DNA from: an uncultured Thermoproteales archaeon | Lineage (GTDB): Archaea; Thermoproteota; Thermoprotei; Thermoproteales; Thermoproteaceae | Direction of reading: 5' to 3' | Assembly: GCA_938027595.1 (NCBI GenBank) | Contig: CALJAK010000007.1 | Span: forward strand, 203,982-267,981 | Length of the DNA: 64,000 nt | In this document: positions 24,596 to 34,277 of the stretch, piece after piece | Layout of the letters: each line of letters opens with the position of its first letter | Position numbering within the stretch: position 1 is the first letter of the stretch | Notes under the pieces: generated by a model | The model's database searches: none | Seen by the model: the letters and a program-made list of their open reading frames with translations, nothing else | What the model was told of the DNA's origin: nothing | Position numbers and translations under genes: made by a program

Positions 24596-26404
24596 TTACG
24601 TGTTAACTCTGGTTACATAACTCAACCCCAATTTCTCCAGAGTCTCCCTCGTGGGGACCCCCTCTCTGTCCCACCCCCTAATTTCGTAATAGTGGTCTAG
24701 CATTTTGTTGTAACTGTCGTAATCCAGATGTGCCCCCCTCAGCGGTCCACGTGTCAACGGACGTTTGAACCACTTCGCCGGCGGCATGTCCATTTGCCGA
24801 CTCCACCAGCCGTATTCTCTAATCCAGAAAGCTCTAATCAAAGCGTAGATGCGGTCACCCACTAGGTTGAAGTAATCGGCGGTGGCGGACAGCCCGGTGG
24901 CGGCTTGGAAGAGTTTGACATACCAATCTAGCGACAATCCCACCTCCACCCAGGGGAAGCGGCAGCCCACAAACGTCTCGAACCAACCACCCCTAACGCG
25001 TTGGAGCTCCACCACCTTGGCGGCTTTCTCCCGGCTGTATCCAAAGCGGTCGGTTTTCACTTCCCAAGCTATTACCCACGCGTCTTTGTGATGCGCCCCA
25101 ATGGGAGACGTGGCGTAAGAAAGCGCCATAGCCGGCGCTGCGTGACAATCGTACGCACTCACTTCAAGCCCCTTGACGTGGATGGCGAAGTCCTCTCCGC
25201 CAATTCTCTCGGCGACTCTCCTCACGCCGTCTGCAAGCACAGCGCCGACTCCCCGCCTGTGGGCAATGTCGCGAGTTAACTCAAGCGAAGTTTGGAAATC
25301 TCCCCACTCTAGATAGACCCCCAGCCGCTCCGCCAACCCCAACTCCGACGCCTCCATGACGTAACCAAGCACGTTGCCGAGAGAAATTGTGTCCATACCC
25401 ATGGCGTCGGCTAATCTATTCAACTCACCCACTTTCTGCAAATCCCCAATGCCGAGGTTAGAGCCCAACATGGCGAGATTTTCGTAATCCACCTCCACAG
25501 TCCCCTCCACAGCCGGCACCCAGTGTCCACACGCCATGAAGCAGAGGGGGCAGCTCTTGAGGTCTGTCTCGAATTTCTCCACCGCGCCGCCGCCAATTTT
25601 GTCAAAGTATTCAAACTGACCCTCGGAGAAGTTGTACACTGGCAACACCCCAGCCTCCTGCGCCCACTCTATGGTGGCTGTGGTGCCCTGCCTCATCCAA
25701 AAACCATAGCTAGGGCTAGAGGTCCCCTCTCTCACGGCTTGGTTCGCCAGCTTTAGATACGTCTCTCTGTCGGCTATGGGTATCTCGCCCTTGCCCTTCA
25801 CCACCACGGCCTTCAGCCTCTTGGACCCCATCACTGCCCCCATCCCCGGTCTGCCGCCCGAGCGGCCCCTCTGCGAGATGACTGTGGCGAATTTCACGAG
25901 ATTCTCGCCGGCGGGTCCAATGACGAGCACGCCGGCGTCTCTGCCGTGTATGCGCTGTAGTTTGTCTTCAACTGCCCAAGTGTTGAGTCCCCACAAGTCG
26001 CCGGCGTCTAGAAACTCCACTTTATCTCCCTCTATGTATAAATACGTCGGTTTGTCGGCGCGGCCTTCGACAACTAAAGCGTCGTAACCAGCTTTTCTGA
26101 GATTGACCGCGGCCCAACTGCCGACATTTCCATCGCCATATCCGCCAGTCAGTGGGCTTTTGGCTGCCACTACCAGCTTGCCGAAGTTTGGACCGGGTAG
26201 GCCAGTCAACGGGCCTGTGGCGAAGACTAGCTTGCTATGTGGAGAGAGGGGGTCCACACCTCGCGGCAGCTCGTCCCAGAGGATCTTCACGGCGAGTCCC
26301 CTACCGCCGATGAAATCTCTAGCCACAGAGGGGTCTAACTCTTGAGCTACCGCTTTGCGTCTAGTTAAATTGACTTTGAGAATTCTGCCAGTCCAACCAA
26401 CCAT
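24596..26404 (-). CDS. tungsten-dependent aldehyde:ferredoxin oxidoreductase family protein
   Basis: 602 residues, full length. The N-terminal domain MVGWTGRILKVNL and RDFIGGRGLAVKIL is typical. CPLCFMACG (C-x2-C-x3-C, near 287-295) with a later Cys in FVGCRFPW supplies the [4Fe-4S] cluster, and YDCHAAPAMALSYATSPIGA is the pterin/substrate region. The family oxidises aldehydes or glyceraldehyde 3-phosphate and reduces ferredoxin. Substrate cannot be told. The position next to polyglucan genes would suit a sugar-derived aldehyde. The ATG follows TGTATAAATAA, in an AT-rich element shared with the divergent GH57 gene. Confidence 0.9.
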   Translation of the reverse strand: MVGWTGRILKVNLTRRKAVAQELDPSVARDFIGGRGLAVKILWDELPRGVDPLSPHSKLVFATGPLTGLPGPNFGKLVVAAKSPLTGGYGDGNVGSWAAVNLRKAGYDALVVEGRADKPTYLYIEGDKVEFLDAGDLWGLNTWAVEDKLQRIHGRDAGVLVIGPAGENLVKFATVISQRGRSGGRPGMGAVMGSKRLKAVVVKGKGEIPIADRETYLKLANQAVREGTSSPSYGFWMRQGTTATIEWAQEAGVLPVYNFSEGQFEYFDKIGGGAVEKFETDLKSCPLCFMACGHWVPAVEGTVEVDYENLAMLGSNLGIGDLQKVGELNRLADAMGMDTISLGNVLGYVMEASELGLAERLGVYLEWGDFQTSLELTRDIAHRRGVGAVLADGVRRVAERIGGEDFAIHVKGLEVSAYDCHAAPAMALSYATSPIGAHHKDAWVIAWEVKTDRFGYSREKAAKVVELQRVRGGWFETFVGCRFPWVEVGLSLDWYVKLFQAATGLSATADYFNLVGDRIYALIRAFWIREYGWWSRQMDMPPAKWFKRPLTRGPLRGAHLDYDSYNKMLDHYYEIRGWDREGVPTRETLEKLGLSYVTRVNT

Positions 26405-26444
26405 GACTCAAATATCTCTATTATTTATACACCACATCTATACC
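26405..26444. promoter_or_regulatory. shared divergent promoter of the aldehyde oxidoreductase and GH57 genes
   Basis: Only 40 bases separate the two ATG codons. The central ctattatttatacacc reads as a TATA box in both directions: TGTATAAATAATAG is about 24 bases from the minus-strand ATG, and ATTATTTATACA is about 20 bases from the plus-strand ATG. Both messages would be leaderless, and TBP binding could be competitive. Confidence 0.6.
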
Positions 26445-27806
26445 ATGCATACCCAACTGTCAACTGACGTGGTGTTGTTTTTCGAAATTCACCAACCGAG
26501 GAGAGTGAGACCCGACTTGCACCGAGTGTTCCCCAGACTCCCCAGAGAAGACGAAATTTTCTACGACGAGTTGAACAACGCCATATTTACACGAGTTGTC
26601 GAGAAGTGTTACGCCAGAGCCACTGAGATAATCGCCGAGGCCTCCCGCGAGGTGCCTGTGAAAGTCACTTTCAGCATAAGCGGTTTGGCTTTGGAGCAAT
26701 TCAAGAAACACGCGCCGGGAGTGTTAGAGACGCTTCGCCAATTGGCCTCCAGCGGCGTCGCTGAGTTCACCGCCCAGACTTACTACCACAGCTTGGCGTG
26801 GTTTATAGACAGAGACGAATTCAGAGAACAAGTGGAGCAACAAGTAGAGGCTGTAAAGGAGCTGTTGGGCTACAGGCCGTGGGCTGTGGAAAACACTGAA
26901 TTCATCTACAACAACGACATTGCTTGTTTTCTACACTCCATGGGTTTCCGCACAATCCTCACCGAGGGTGTGGATTGGGTTTTGGGCTGGAGGTCCCCCA
27001 ATTACGTCTATAGAGCGTACAACTGCGACGCCAGAGTGTTAGTGAGAAACTACCGACTGAGCGACGACGTGGGGTTTAGATTTGGCGACAGGCGGTGGGA
27101 TCAGTGGCCGCTGACTGCAGACAAATACGCCGCTTGGCTAGAAGCCACGCCGGGAGACGTGATATTTATAGCTATGGATTACGAGACGTTCGGCGAGCAC
27201 CACTGGCCCGAGTCTGGCATACACCACTTTCTAAAGTGGCTCTTTCGAGAGGTGGCTAAGAGACCGAGACTTCGACTCTCTACAGTGTCTGAAGCCGCTT
27301 GGAGACACCCGCCGAGAGACATCTACGACGTGCCGCCTTGGGCTTCCATAAGTTGGGCAGACGACAGAACTCTCTCAGCTTGGCTGGGCAACGAAATGCA
27401 GCGCAACGCCTTTGCTCTATTGACTTGGCTCTATCCATACGCCAAGGCGCTCGGTGGAGAAGCATTGAGACTGTGGCGGCTGCTCTCCACCAGCGACCAT
27501 TTTTATTACCAAGCTACCAAAACTGGCCCAATGGGGGAAGTACATTCTTACTTCTCTCCCTACACCACGGCGTATAAAGCACACGACGTTTACATACATG
27601 CCTTAACGTCGCTAGTGATGTACATATCTAAGTCGTGGAGTAGAGAAGCCGCTTGGCGCTTGGTTTTCAACGACGAGAGGTGTTTCCACAGCGGTGGAGT
27701 TAGGATATGTTCACTAAAACAACTCGAGGAGATAGACGAGGAGTTCAAAAAGAGGCATAGGGAAGAACTTTCTCAATGGCTAAGTCTCTTCATGGCGCCG
27801 GCATGA
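26445..27806 (+). CDS. glycoside hydrolase family 57 alpha-glucanase
   Basis: 453 residues from the ATG at 26445. FFEIHQPRR near residue 12 is GH57 motif I. VENTEFIYNN near 145 contains the probable Glu nucleophile, and AMDYETFGEHHW near 245 has the Asp acid/base. No secretion signal is seen, so it is probably cytoplasmic. It should cleave or rearrange alpha-glucans (amylase, pullulanase or transferase; not separable here). An in-frame opening to 26355 would overlap the divergent oxidoreductase and was rejected. The stop overlaps the glycogen synthase ATG (ATGA). Confidence 0.88.
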   Translation: MHTQLSTDVVLFFEIHQPRRVRPDLHRVFPRLPREDEIFYDELNNAIFTRVVEKCYARATEIIAEASREVPVKVTFSISGLALEQFKKHAPGVLETLRQLASSGVAEFTAQTYYHSLAWFIDRDEFREQVEQQVEAVKELLGYRPWAVENTEFIYNNDIACFLHSMGFRTILTEGVDWVLGWRSPNYVYRAYNCDARVLVRNYRLSDDVGFRFGDRRWDQWPLTADKYAAWLEATPGDVIFIAMDYETFGEHHWPESGIHHFLKWLFREVAKRPRLRLSTVSEAAWRHPPRDIYDVPPWASISWADDRTLSAWLGNEMQRNAFALLTWLYPYAKALGGEALRLWRLLSTSDHFYYQATKTGPMGEVHSYFSPYTTAYKAHDVYIHALTSLVMYISKSWSREAAWRLVFNDERCFHSGGVRICSLKQLEEIDEEFKKRHREELSQWLSLFMAPA

Positions 27807-29242
27807 TTGCCCCCACGGCGGTGAGGAGTGTGTACATAATTACAATGGAGTTTGGGGGGTTGGTGGACGTGGGGGGGTTGGGGAAAGCGGTGAGGCAATA
27901 CGCAGTGGGGCTGGCGGAGAGGGGGTATGGAGTGACTGTCTTCATGCCCACTCACGGGCGTCACCTTGACCCAAACCGAGGTTTTACACTACGTCCGCTG
28001 GATTTCTCCACATGTGGCGAGAGACGTGGGTTAGACGGAGCGGCCTACCCCTACTGCCTGGGGGCCGAGGCGACGGAAGTGAGCGGCGTGAGAATTGTGA
28101 TGTTCAAGGGGCTTGACTACGCCACTGGTTCAGTTTTCGACAAGTGGGGTGTGTACGAAATGGTGGAGGAGAAAGCGGCGTTGCTCGCCAGGGGGGTTGT
28201 TGCATACGCCGAGAAGTTTGGACTCCCCGACCTCATACACGTCAACGACTGGCCCACGGTGCTGGCGGGTGTGGCTTTGAGAGACTTAGCAGAAAAGCGG
28301 GGGTTAGCCACGCCGCTGGTTTTCTCGATACACCTCTCTTGGGATTACTCCTTCCCTTGGCACTACGCCACGTGGGCTGGGTTAGAGGACGGACTTCACC
28401 CAGTGTGGCGCGTCTGTTGCCACCGCCGGGAGCTCCACAGCACTCTGTGGGATCAGTTAAGCGGCAACGTGGAGAAGTTCGGCGCGACTGTCGCCGATGT
28501 AGTCGCTACAGTTAGTTTTGGCTATCTAGAGGAGCTTTTGTCTAAACACGGCCAGTGGCTCCGAGACAAGAGTTGCGTAGTGTACAACTCGACAGACTGG
28601 TCTATAAACGACGTTGGGGATGTGGACGTATGGAGTCTCGTGGAGGAAGTGAAACGCCACGGCGTGGTTGGCGACATTCAGCGGGGTGGTGAGTTGTTTC
28701 TAGCGGTGGGTAGATTGACGTCACAGAAGGGGCTGGACATCGCGGTGAGAGCTCTAGACCACGCGCCGAGTGCTCGGTTGTTAGTCTTGGGTATCCCAGC
28801 CGGCGACTGGGGTTATGAACAGTATCTAAAGAATTTGGTAATGGAGAGGTGGGGGAGGGTGGCTCTCTCTACCGCTAGACTGAGCCAGAAGATGTTCAAA
28901 GCTCTGCACAAAGCGGCTGTGGCTCTAGTCATGCCCTCTAGGTGGGAGCCCTTCGGCATATCTGCAATTGAATCCATGGCTTTGGGCACGCCAGTTATCG
29001 CTACGCGAGTGGGTGGATTGCCGGAGGTAGTCGGCGGGGTGGGGTTGTTGGTAGAGCCGGAGGACCCGGTGGCTTTGGGTAGGGCAATGGAGGAGGTGGC
29101 CACTGGCGCACGTCGTTTGCCGCGTGGGGTGGAGCTGGCGGGGTATGTAGACAACAAATTCCGCATGTGGCATACGGTGGACATGCTGCTGGAGTGTTAC
29201 GAGCGGGCTAGGCAATTTGCGTACTACAGAGCTGTGAGTTAA
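27803..29242 (+). CDS. glgA: GT5-type glycogen/starch synthase
   Basis: 479 residues from an ATG overlapping the GH57 stop. FGGLVDVGGLGKAVRQYA near residue 17 is the synthase-specific glycosyl-donor loop. VGRLTSQKGLDIAVRAL begins the second Rossmann domain, and EPFGISAIESMALGTPVIA is the GT-B EX7E region. It extends alpha-1,4-glucan from a nucleotide-glucose. With the phosphorylase, GH57 enzyme and a downstream nucleotidyltransferase it forms a polyglucan synthesis and turnover block. Some crenarchaeal GT5 enzymes accept UDP-glucose; donor choice is unknown. Confidence 0.9.
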   Translation: MIAPTAVRSVYIITMEFGGLVDVGGLGKAVRQYAVGLAERGYGVTVFMPTHGRHLDPNRGFTLRPLDFSTCGERRGLDGAAYPYCLGAEATEVSGVRIVMFKGLDYATGSVFDKWGVYEMVEEKAALLARGVVAYAEKFGLPDLIHVNDWPTVLAGVALRDLAEKRGLATPLVFSIHLSWDYSFPWHYATWAGLEDGLHPVWRVCCHRRELHSTLWDQLSGNVEKFGATVADVVATVSFGYLEELLSKHGQWLRDKSCVVYNSTDWSINDVGDVDVWSLVEEVKRHGVVGDIQRGGELFLAVGRLTSQKGLDIAVRALDHAPSARLLVLGIPAGDWGYEQYLKNLVMERWGRVALSTARLSQKMFKALHKAAVALVMPSRWEPFGISAIESMALGTPVIATRVGGLPEVVGGVGLLVEPEDPVALGRAMEEVATGARRLPRGVELAGYVDNKFRMWHTVDMLLECYERARQFAYYRAVS

Positions 29243-29270
29243 AATTTATTTAGCGGTGTAATGTTTATAC

Positions 29271-30494
29271 GTGGTTAGAGTGGCAGTAATCCCAGTAGGC
29301 GGCGAGGCGGTACGTCTCAGGCCTTTGACTATAGAGACTTCTAAAGCCATGGTGAGGTTGCTCAATAGACCAATGGTAGAGTTGACTTTACTCTACCTAA
29401 GTCGCCAGGGGGTAGAGGAGTTTTACTTCGGCGTTAGGGGTTATTACAACTACCGCGACATCTATGACTACTTCCGGGAGGGGGGGTGGTTTTACCTTAA
29501 GTACGGCAGGAGGATTAGGATTAGGTACATGCCGCGGGTGGAGAGTAGGGGAAACGCCGAAGCTGTCTTCGCCACTTTGGATTACTACAACATAAGAGAA
29601 CCCGTGTTAGTGGTGCAGGGGGACAACGTGTTTAATTTCGACATTGGAGAGGTGTATAACTTCCACAACGCCAAGAAGGCGTTCATCACCATCGCACTCA
29701 AAGAGGAGAAGGGTGACCTCAGCGAGTTTGGAGTAGCTGCCGTGGATGAAGACTTCAGAATTTTGAAGTTCGTAGAGAAGCCCAAGAGGCGGGAGGAGGC
29801 CCCCAGCGATTTGATAAACACCGGCGTCTATCTCCTCTCGCAAGACTTCGTCGAGTTTTTCAAGGGGGAGGTGGGGGAGAAGCTCTACAGAGAGGGCAAA
29901 CTAGACTTCGGTAGCGACGTCATACCGGCGTTGATAGCTAGCGGTCTGCCGGTGTATGGATACCCCACTAAAGGCTTCTGGTTCGACGTGGGGACGCCAG
30001 AGCGTTATCTCAAGACGGTGCGGTACCTCTTGGCTAACCTCTCTTCTCACGAGTTGGAGGCAGACGAGATTGCCCCCGGCGTCTACGTACAGGGGGTGAG
30101 TAAACAATCGAGAATTTTGAAAGACAAGCTGTTGGGCAAGATTAGAGACAGTGTCATAAAGACAGAGGGGCACCTCTTGATAGGTCGCCATGTATACATA
30201 GGCAGCGACACTTATCTAAAGAACTCCGCCATTGACAACTATGTAGTTATAGAAGACAAAGCCGCAGTGGAGGACTCGGTAGTTATGGATAGGTCATACA
30301 TCGGCAGGGGTGCGGTGGTGAGAAACTCCATCATCGGCCGCCACACGTACATAGGCGAGGGGGCCGTGGTGGAGAACTCCGTAGTGGCTGACGACGTGTA
30401 CGTAGATAGAGACGCCTACCTAAACCGCGTGAAGGTGTGGCCACACAAACGGGTGGAGAGCGGCGTCAAGCTCGAGGGGTTTAACCTAATCTAA
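29271..30494 (+). CDS. sugar-phosphate nucleotidyltransferase with left-handed beta-helix
   Basis: 407 residues from a GTG 27 bases after aaaatttattt. The nucleotidyl domain starts AVIPVGGEAVRLRPLT, where the usual GGxGTRLRPLT is altered to GGEAVRLRPLT. VVQGDNVFNFDIGE has the metal Asp and LINTGVYLL and GFWFDVGTPERYL follow. From about 300 the hexapeptide-repeat pattern (AVVEDSVV, AVVRNSIIGRH, AVVENSVV) forms a beta-helix. It activates a sugar 1-phosphate; as the neighbour of glycogen synthase it may make the glucosyl donor. The 3' end overlaps a convergent methyltransferase by 4 bases. Confidence 0.87.
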   Translation: MVRVAVIPVGGEAVRLRPLTIETSKAMVRLLNRPMVELTLLYLSRQGVEEFYFGVRGYYNYRDIYDYFREGGWFYLKYGRRIRIRYMPRVESRGNAEAVFATLDYYNIREPVLVVQGDNVFNFDIGEVYNFHNAKKAFITIALKEEKGDLSEFGVAAVDEDFRILKFVEKPKRREEAPSDLINTGVYLLSQDFVEFFKGEVGEKLYREGKLDFGSDVIPALIASGLPVYGYPTKGFWFDVGTPERYLKTVRYLLANLSSHELEADEIAPGVYVQGVSKQSRILKDKLLGKIRDSVIKTEGHLLIGRHVYIGSDTYLKNSAIDNYVVIEDKAAVEDSVVMDRSYIGRGAVVRNSIIGRHTYIGEGAVVENSVVADDVYVDRDAYLNRVKVWPHKRVESGVKLEGFNLI

Positions 30495-31279
30495 CAACGG
30501 AGGTAGTTCAATACAGCCAACACAATAAACACCGCCTCCTCAGTGCGGACAGTCTCCACTCCCTGGTTAGTTATGAAGTTCACTAGGGGGCCGGGTTGGG
30601 GGAGCCCCTCAGATTTGAAAATCTCGTCAATGCCCCTCCGGGGACTTCCAAACACCACTAACGTATTTCCGCTCAGTTTAAGTCTCGAGTGGCATATGGA
30701 CTCCCCCTCTCTGCCAGTCAATATGACTGAGCCAAACCCATTAGTCAATTCGCTAATGTGTCTCACCTCCACTCTAAAACCCCAATATGTGGGGGGCCGC
30801 CCTCTGTACACGGAAGCTCTGTACGTGTCGCTCCTGGCGGTGGGGGCTTCTATCTTGACTAACATCCGAGTTCCCCTGGGGTACGGTTTGGGTACTTTGG
30901 CGTATTTGCCCCCACCTATGTACAATATGGAGTAGTAACCGTCCCAAGTCTCCACTACTCCCTCTCGTATCTCGCCGATTTGCGGCTCCGGCGGCGTTGT
31001 GTGGCTTGGAATTTTCAACGGCGGTAGTAAGCCGGCTAACTTAAGCCGTTTGTCTAACTTGTACAACCTCTTTCTGAGGTAGGGGGGTGTGGTCAAGTAC
31101 TCCAAGACAGTTTTGGCGAAGTCTATGTCTTCCCAAAGCGGCTGGCCGTAGTGGTAAATTACAAAAGTCTCGACTCTAAAAATCGCCGCCGCGCGGGCTA
31201 GGTAACCCAACTTCTTGACTTTAGAAACGTCGTCTGGAGTTTCTGAAAATATGTCGTGTGGGATGGCGATTGAAAACAC
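30491..31279 (-). CDS. SPOUT-fold RNA methyltransferase-like protein
   Basis: 262 residues from a GTG at 31279 that overlaps the microprotein stop (TAGTG). The opening FSIAIPHDIF, the domain order with an inserted OB-like stretch (GEIREGVVETWDGYYSI), and the end VNFITNQGVETVRTEEAV with FGSPRRGIDEIF fit the COG2106/DUF171 SPOUT family. These have a trefoil knot binding S-adenosylmethionine and are thought to act on RNA. A longer opening to 31462 runs out of phase through the microprotein and was rejected. Confidence 0.8.
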   Translation of the reverse strand: MFSIAIPHDIFSETPDDVSKVKKLGYLARAAAIFRVETFVIYHYGQPLWEDIDFAKTVLEYLTTPPYLRKRLYKLDKRLKLAGLLPPLKIPSHTTPPEPQIGEIREGVVETWDGYYSILYIGGGKYAKVPKPYPRGTRMLVKIEAPTARSDTYRASVYRGRPPTYWGFRVEVRHISELTNGFGSVILTGREGESICHSRLKLSGNTLVVFGSPRRGIDEIFKSEGLPQPGPLVNFITNQGVETVRTEEAVFIVLAVLNYLRC

Positions 31280-31410
31280 TACTTTTTCTTCTTCTCTTCT
31301 TTCTTCTTCTCTTCCTTCTTCTTTTCTTCTTTCTTCTCTTCGCTTATGCCTAGTTTTTTGGCTTCCTCCTCGCTCGTCATGAAGAGTGTTGTCCTCTGCC
31401 TTCCACCCAT
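31279..31410 (-). CDS. 43-residue Lys/Glu-rich microprotein
   Basis: The frame reads MGGRQRTTLFMTSEEEAKKLG, a short linker, then alternating KKEE blocks to a KKKK end. ATG at 31410 follows CTATTTAACC by about 25 bases, so a leaderless promoter supports it. The stop overlaps the methyltransferase GTG. Function is not recognised. The tail makes a 60-base homopurine stretch on this strand. The family could be a small ribonucleoprotein-associated protein, but nothing in the sequence proves that. Confidence 0.55.
   Translation of the reverse strand: MGGRQRTTLFMTSEEEAKKLGISEEKKEEKKKEEKKKEEKKKK
31282..31341. repeat. 60-base uninterrupted polypyrimidine/polypurine tract
   Basis: The plus strand from 31282 to 31341 consists only of C and T (repeats of cttcttt and cttctct). 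It encodes the KKEE tail of the microprotein on the minus strand. Such tracts can slip in replication or form triplex structures. Confidence 0.8.
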
Positions 31411-31451
31411 GTGTGGGGGTGGGGAGGTGGTTAAATAGTTTACGGCTCCGG

Positions 31452-32825
31452 TTACTCTCCAAGTACTGACTTGATGCCTGGGTACATCTCTAACACTTGT
31501 TCTCTCATCAATATGGCGTAGTACTGCAGTCCAATTTCTACAAGCAGTATCAACCCCACGCCGCCGCCCCACACGCCGAGCACGTTACCCAACGCCGCGA
31601 AAGAGCCGGCAATTACGCCGCTGAGTATAGTCAGAGCGTTTATGGGGCGCTCCAAGATTTTGGCTAAGACTTTCTCACTCTGGCGGAACCCCGGCACGGA
31701 TAGTTGAGACCGCGCGAATTGTCTCGCTTGGTCTTCGGCGCTTAAGCCAGCCAGCTGCACCCATATCCATGCGAATGCCGTCGCCAGCGCTATGTACAAG
31801 AACACATGCGCCAACAAGCCTGGGATGTCGAAGAAATACCTAGGGGGGAAGAATATCACGTGTACAACGGCGCCAATCGCTGGGTTTTGTGCAAAGGGGA
31901 GTAGCAACTGCCCTATCAACAAGAGAGAGTACGTGGTGAATATTATGGGCAACACAGAGACGTAGACAAATCTCAAAGGTATGGAGAAAGTAATGCCGCG
32001 GTATTGGCTAGACGTCACTGGAATATTCACCTTCATCATCTCTAGACGGAGTATTATGTAACCCAACAAGAGAGTGGCAAGCAGCCCGACGACGTCGGGC
32101 AGAAACTGCACGCCCCCCTCCTGCGTGTAGAACACTCTATTTACCAACGTCAAGAAGTTCACATTTACGCCTTTGAACAACTCGTAGAGAGCCACGCTTA
32201 GAGCTGGCACAAACCCAACTACGTGACTAACGCCGTCTGCGTCCACCACCACGTCCCAAGAGAAGAGGTTTAGAAATATTTGTCTAGCCACGCCGAGGAA
32301 TATGATCAAGCTTATGGCGCTGCCGAGCCCCCAACCCTTGGACAACATGTCGTCTAGCAAGATGATTATCAACGTGGCTAGCAACAACTGAATCACTATC
32401 AAGAAACCCACAGCGGGCGTCACGGCGCCGAATTGACCACCCAACACATACGCCACAGCCTCCACAGCCGCCACCCCCAGAGCCCCCCACTTCAACAAGA
32501 GGGTAAACTTGAGGCGGTCCTCTCTCTTGTTCAAATCTAGATTGAGAATGCCGGAGAAAGCCAACACCTCCAGCAGTATTCCAGATATCACAATGGGGCC
32601 GATGCCCAAATGCGCCAGAGTGCCGTAAGCCATACCGAAGATTATAGACAAAAGCTGCTGCGCCGCCCCCCCGGCGGTCTGCTGAGTGTGCACTACGCCA
32701 TAGAGCGGCGTGATGGTCATCAAGAGATAGACCGCAGCCACTACGCCAGTCCAGAACAACCGCCTAGAGAGGGGGAGGCGCCTCGCTGGGCGGGAAACCG
32801 TGGGGATTATTGTGAGAAAATTCAT
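31452..32825 (-). CDS. secY: preprotein translocase subunit SecY
   Basis: 457 residues with about ten membrane segments. The start overlaps the L15 stop (ATGA). Family features include the plug-region opening [37 protein letters not shown], and the cytoplasmic-loop segment [19 protein letters not shown] followed by the last transmembrane pair. It forms the protein-conducting channel with SecE and Sec61-beta, which are not in the window. The L15-SecY order is the ancestral end of the ribosomal protein operon. Confidence 0.95.
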   Translation of the reverse strand: MNFLTIIPTVSRPARRLPLSRRLFWTGVVAAVYLLMTITPLYGVVHTQQTAGGAAQQLLSIIFGMAYGTLAHLGIGPIVISGILLEVLAFSGILNLDLNKREDRLKFTLLLKWGALGVAAVEAVAYVLGGQFGAVTPAVGFLIVIQLLLATLIIILLDDMLSKGWGLGSAISLIIFLGVARQIFLNLFSWDVVVDADGVSHVVGFVPALSVALYELFKGVNVNFLTLVNRVFYTQEGGVQFLPDVVGLLATLLLGYIILRLEMMKVNIPVTSSQYRGITFSIPLRFVYVSVLPIIFTTYSLLLIGQLLLPFAQNPAIGAVVHVIFFPPRYFFDIPGLLAHVFLYIALATAFAWIWVQLAGLSAEDQARQFARSQLSVPGFRQSEKVLAKILERPINALTILSGVIAGSFAALGNVLGVWGGGVGLILLVEIGLQYYAILMREQVLEMYPGIKSVLGE

Positions 32826-33268
32826 CTGAGGACAATCCGCACTTCGCCGCCGGCTGCCGCCACTTTTTCAACAGCTCTCTTACTGGCAGCTTGCGTGTAT
32901 ACAACCAGCGGAATGTCCACATTGCCAGAGGCTAGAAGCTTGTCATAACCAAAAGCCGTCAAGTCCACCACAACTCTACCCTCGCCATCTCTCTCCACTT
33001 TCGCTTCTTTCACTATCTCCATTAACTTACTCAAGTTAATTGGATTCCACTGTTTGGCATGTGGACGTTTGAAGCCATGCTTGCCGTAGAAAGGCCAGCC
33101 CGAGCCCCCCTCGCCGTATTTCATCACGTAACTCCACTTGTGTTTATGGTACCCCACAAACCCCTTGCCGCCGGAGCTTCCACTCTTCCTGTGCTGCCCC
33201 ACTCTCCCCCAGCCGTGTACTCTACTACCTCGCCTATATTTGACAGAGGGTTTAAAACGCCTAACCAT
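32822..33268 (-). CDS. rpl15: 50S ribosomal protein L15
   Basis: 148 residues from the ATG at 33268, about 25 bases after GTTTAAATGTG. The basic N-terminus [19 protein letters not shown] with [18 protein letters not shown] is the L15/L27a signature. The C-terminal domain has [17 protein letters not shown] and ends [10 protein letters not shown]. It binds 23S rRNA and is co-translated with SecY. The extra upstream codons to 33289 lie over the promoter and were not used. Confidence 0.95.
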   Translation of the reverse strand: MVRRFKPSVKYRRGSRVHGWGRVGQHRKSGSSGGKGFVGYHKHKWSYVMKYGEGGSGWPFYGKHGFKRPHAKQWNPINLSKLMEIVKEAKVERDGEGRVVVDLTAFGYDKLLASGNVDIPLVVYTQAASKRAVEKVAAAGGEVRIVLR

Positions 33269-33301
33269 TAAGCCCAAACCCCCAAACACATTTAAACTTT
33301 T

Positions 33302-34171
33302 CTACCTTGGATATCCAAATTTCTTCAACGCCTCCGGCGTTTGGCGAACCAACGCCGCAGCCCCAATGGCCACCTCATCGTCGCCGAAAGAGGCAGTTTT
33401 GATCTCGGGCGGCCGTATCGCCAAATACTTCTCCAACCTACGCTCTAGCTCCGGCGCGATTATGTCCCAGTTGCTCAACGCAATCGAGCCGCCCACTATG
33501 AACACCTCTGGGTCGTACGCCGCGATGGCTGTAGCCACGCCGGCGGCTAAAGCGTCGAGCCACATGTCTATAAACTCCACTGCCTTTCTATCGTTCGCTC
33601 TGTACAGCCTAAACAATTCCGCCGGCTCTCTCCCGAAAGCCTTAGCCACATTGCCACCACCCACGTACGCCTCCAAGTGGCCCAACCCCCCACATCCACA
33701 GCGGCGTTGAGATTTGAAATCCACAACGGCGTGACCCAATTCGTGAGCATTGCCGTCTTTGCCTAACAAGAGAAAACCGTTTACCACAGCGCCGAACCCA
33801 ACGCCGGTAGATATCGTCATGTACACAAGATTATCCCGGCGGTGTTTATACAAATACTCCCCCCACACGGCGGCGACGCAATCGTTAGCCACCACTACCG
33901 GTTTCCCAAACTTCTTAAGCGGCTCCACTAGTGGAAATTGGCGAGTTGGAGAATTGGGCGAGTTGACGACCCACCCCCTCGCCAAGTCCAACGGGCCGAT
34001 AGACCCCACGCCAACCCCATCGAAAGTCCACCCGGTCAGCAGGCTAGAAATCTCGCCGAGGGGGTCTGCTCCAGTCCTAATTTTTGCCCTCTCCAAGACG
34101 TTCCCCCAGCCGTCTGTGAGAACTGCCCTAGTCCAAGTGGCTCCCACGTCTATACCTAGATACCTACCCAT
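33302..34171 (-). CDS. ROK-family sugar kinase (glucokinase-like)
   Basis: 289 residues from the ATG at 34171. MGRYLGIDVGATWTRAVL is the ATP-binding phosphate-1 motif. NDCVAAVWGE carries the catalytic Asp region, and HELGHAVVDF with CGCGGLGHLEAYVGG is the ROK zinc and sugar-binding segment, in which the third Cys of CxCGxxGCxE is His. Archaeal ROK members phosphorylate glucose with ATP. It could feed the glycolytic and polyglucan pathways. A TATA-like ACATAATTTTAAC is upstream. Substrate is inferred. Confidence 0.85.
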   Translation of the reverse strand: MGRYLGIDVGATWTRAVLTDGWGNVLERAKIRTGADPLGEISSLLTGWTFDGVGVGSIGPLDLARGWVVNSPNSPTRQFPLVEPLKKFGKPVVVANDCVAAVWGEYLYKHRRDNLVYMTISTGVGFGAVVNGFLLLGKDGNAHELGHAVVDFKSQRRCGCGGLGHLEAYVGGGNVAKAFGREPAELFRLYRANDRKAVEFIDMWLDALAAGVATAIAAYDPEVFIVGGSIALSNWDIIAPELERRLEKYLAIRPPEIKTASFGDDEVAIGAAALVRQTPEALKKFGYPR

Positions 34172-34277
34172 GTGATAGACAACTGTTAAAATTATGTGAT
34201 GGACGTTGGACATTGCCCGTCGCTCTCGACGCGTGTAAAACGCTGGCAAACGTCGTCTAACTGGGGCGGCGGGATTG

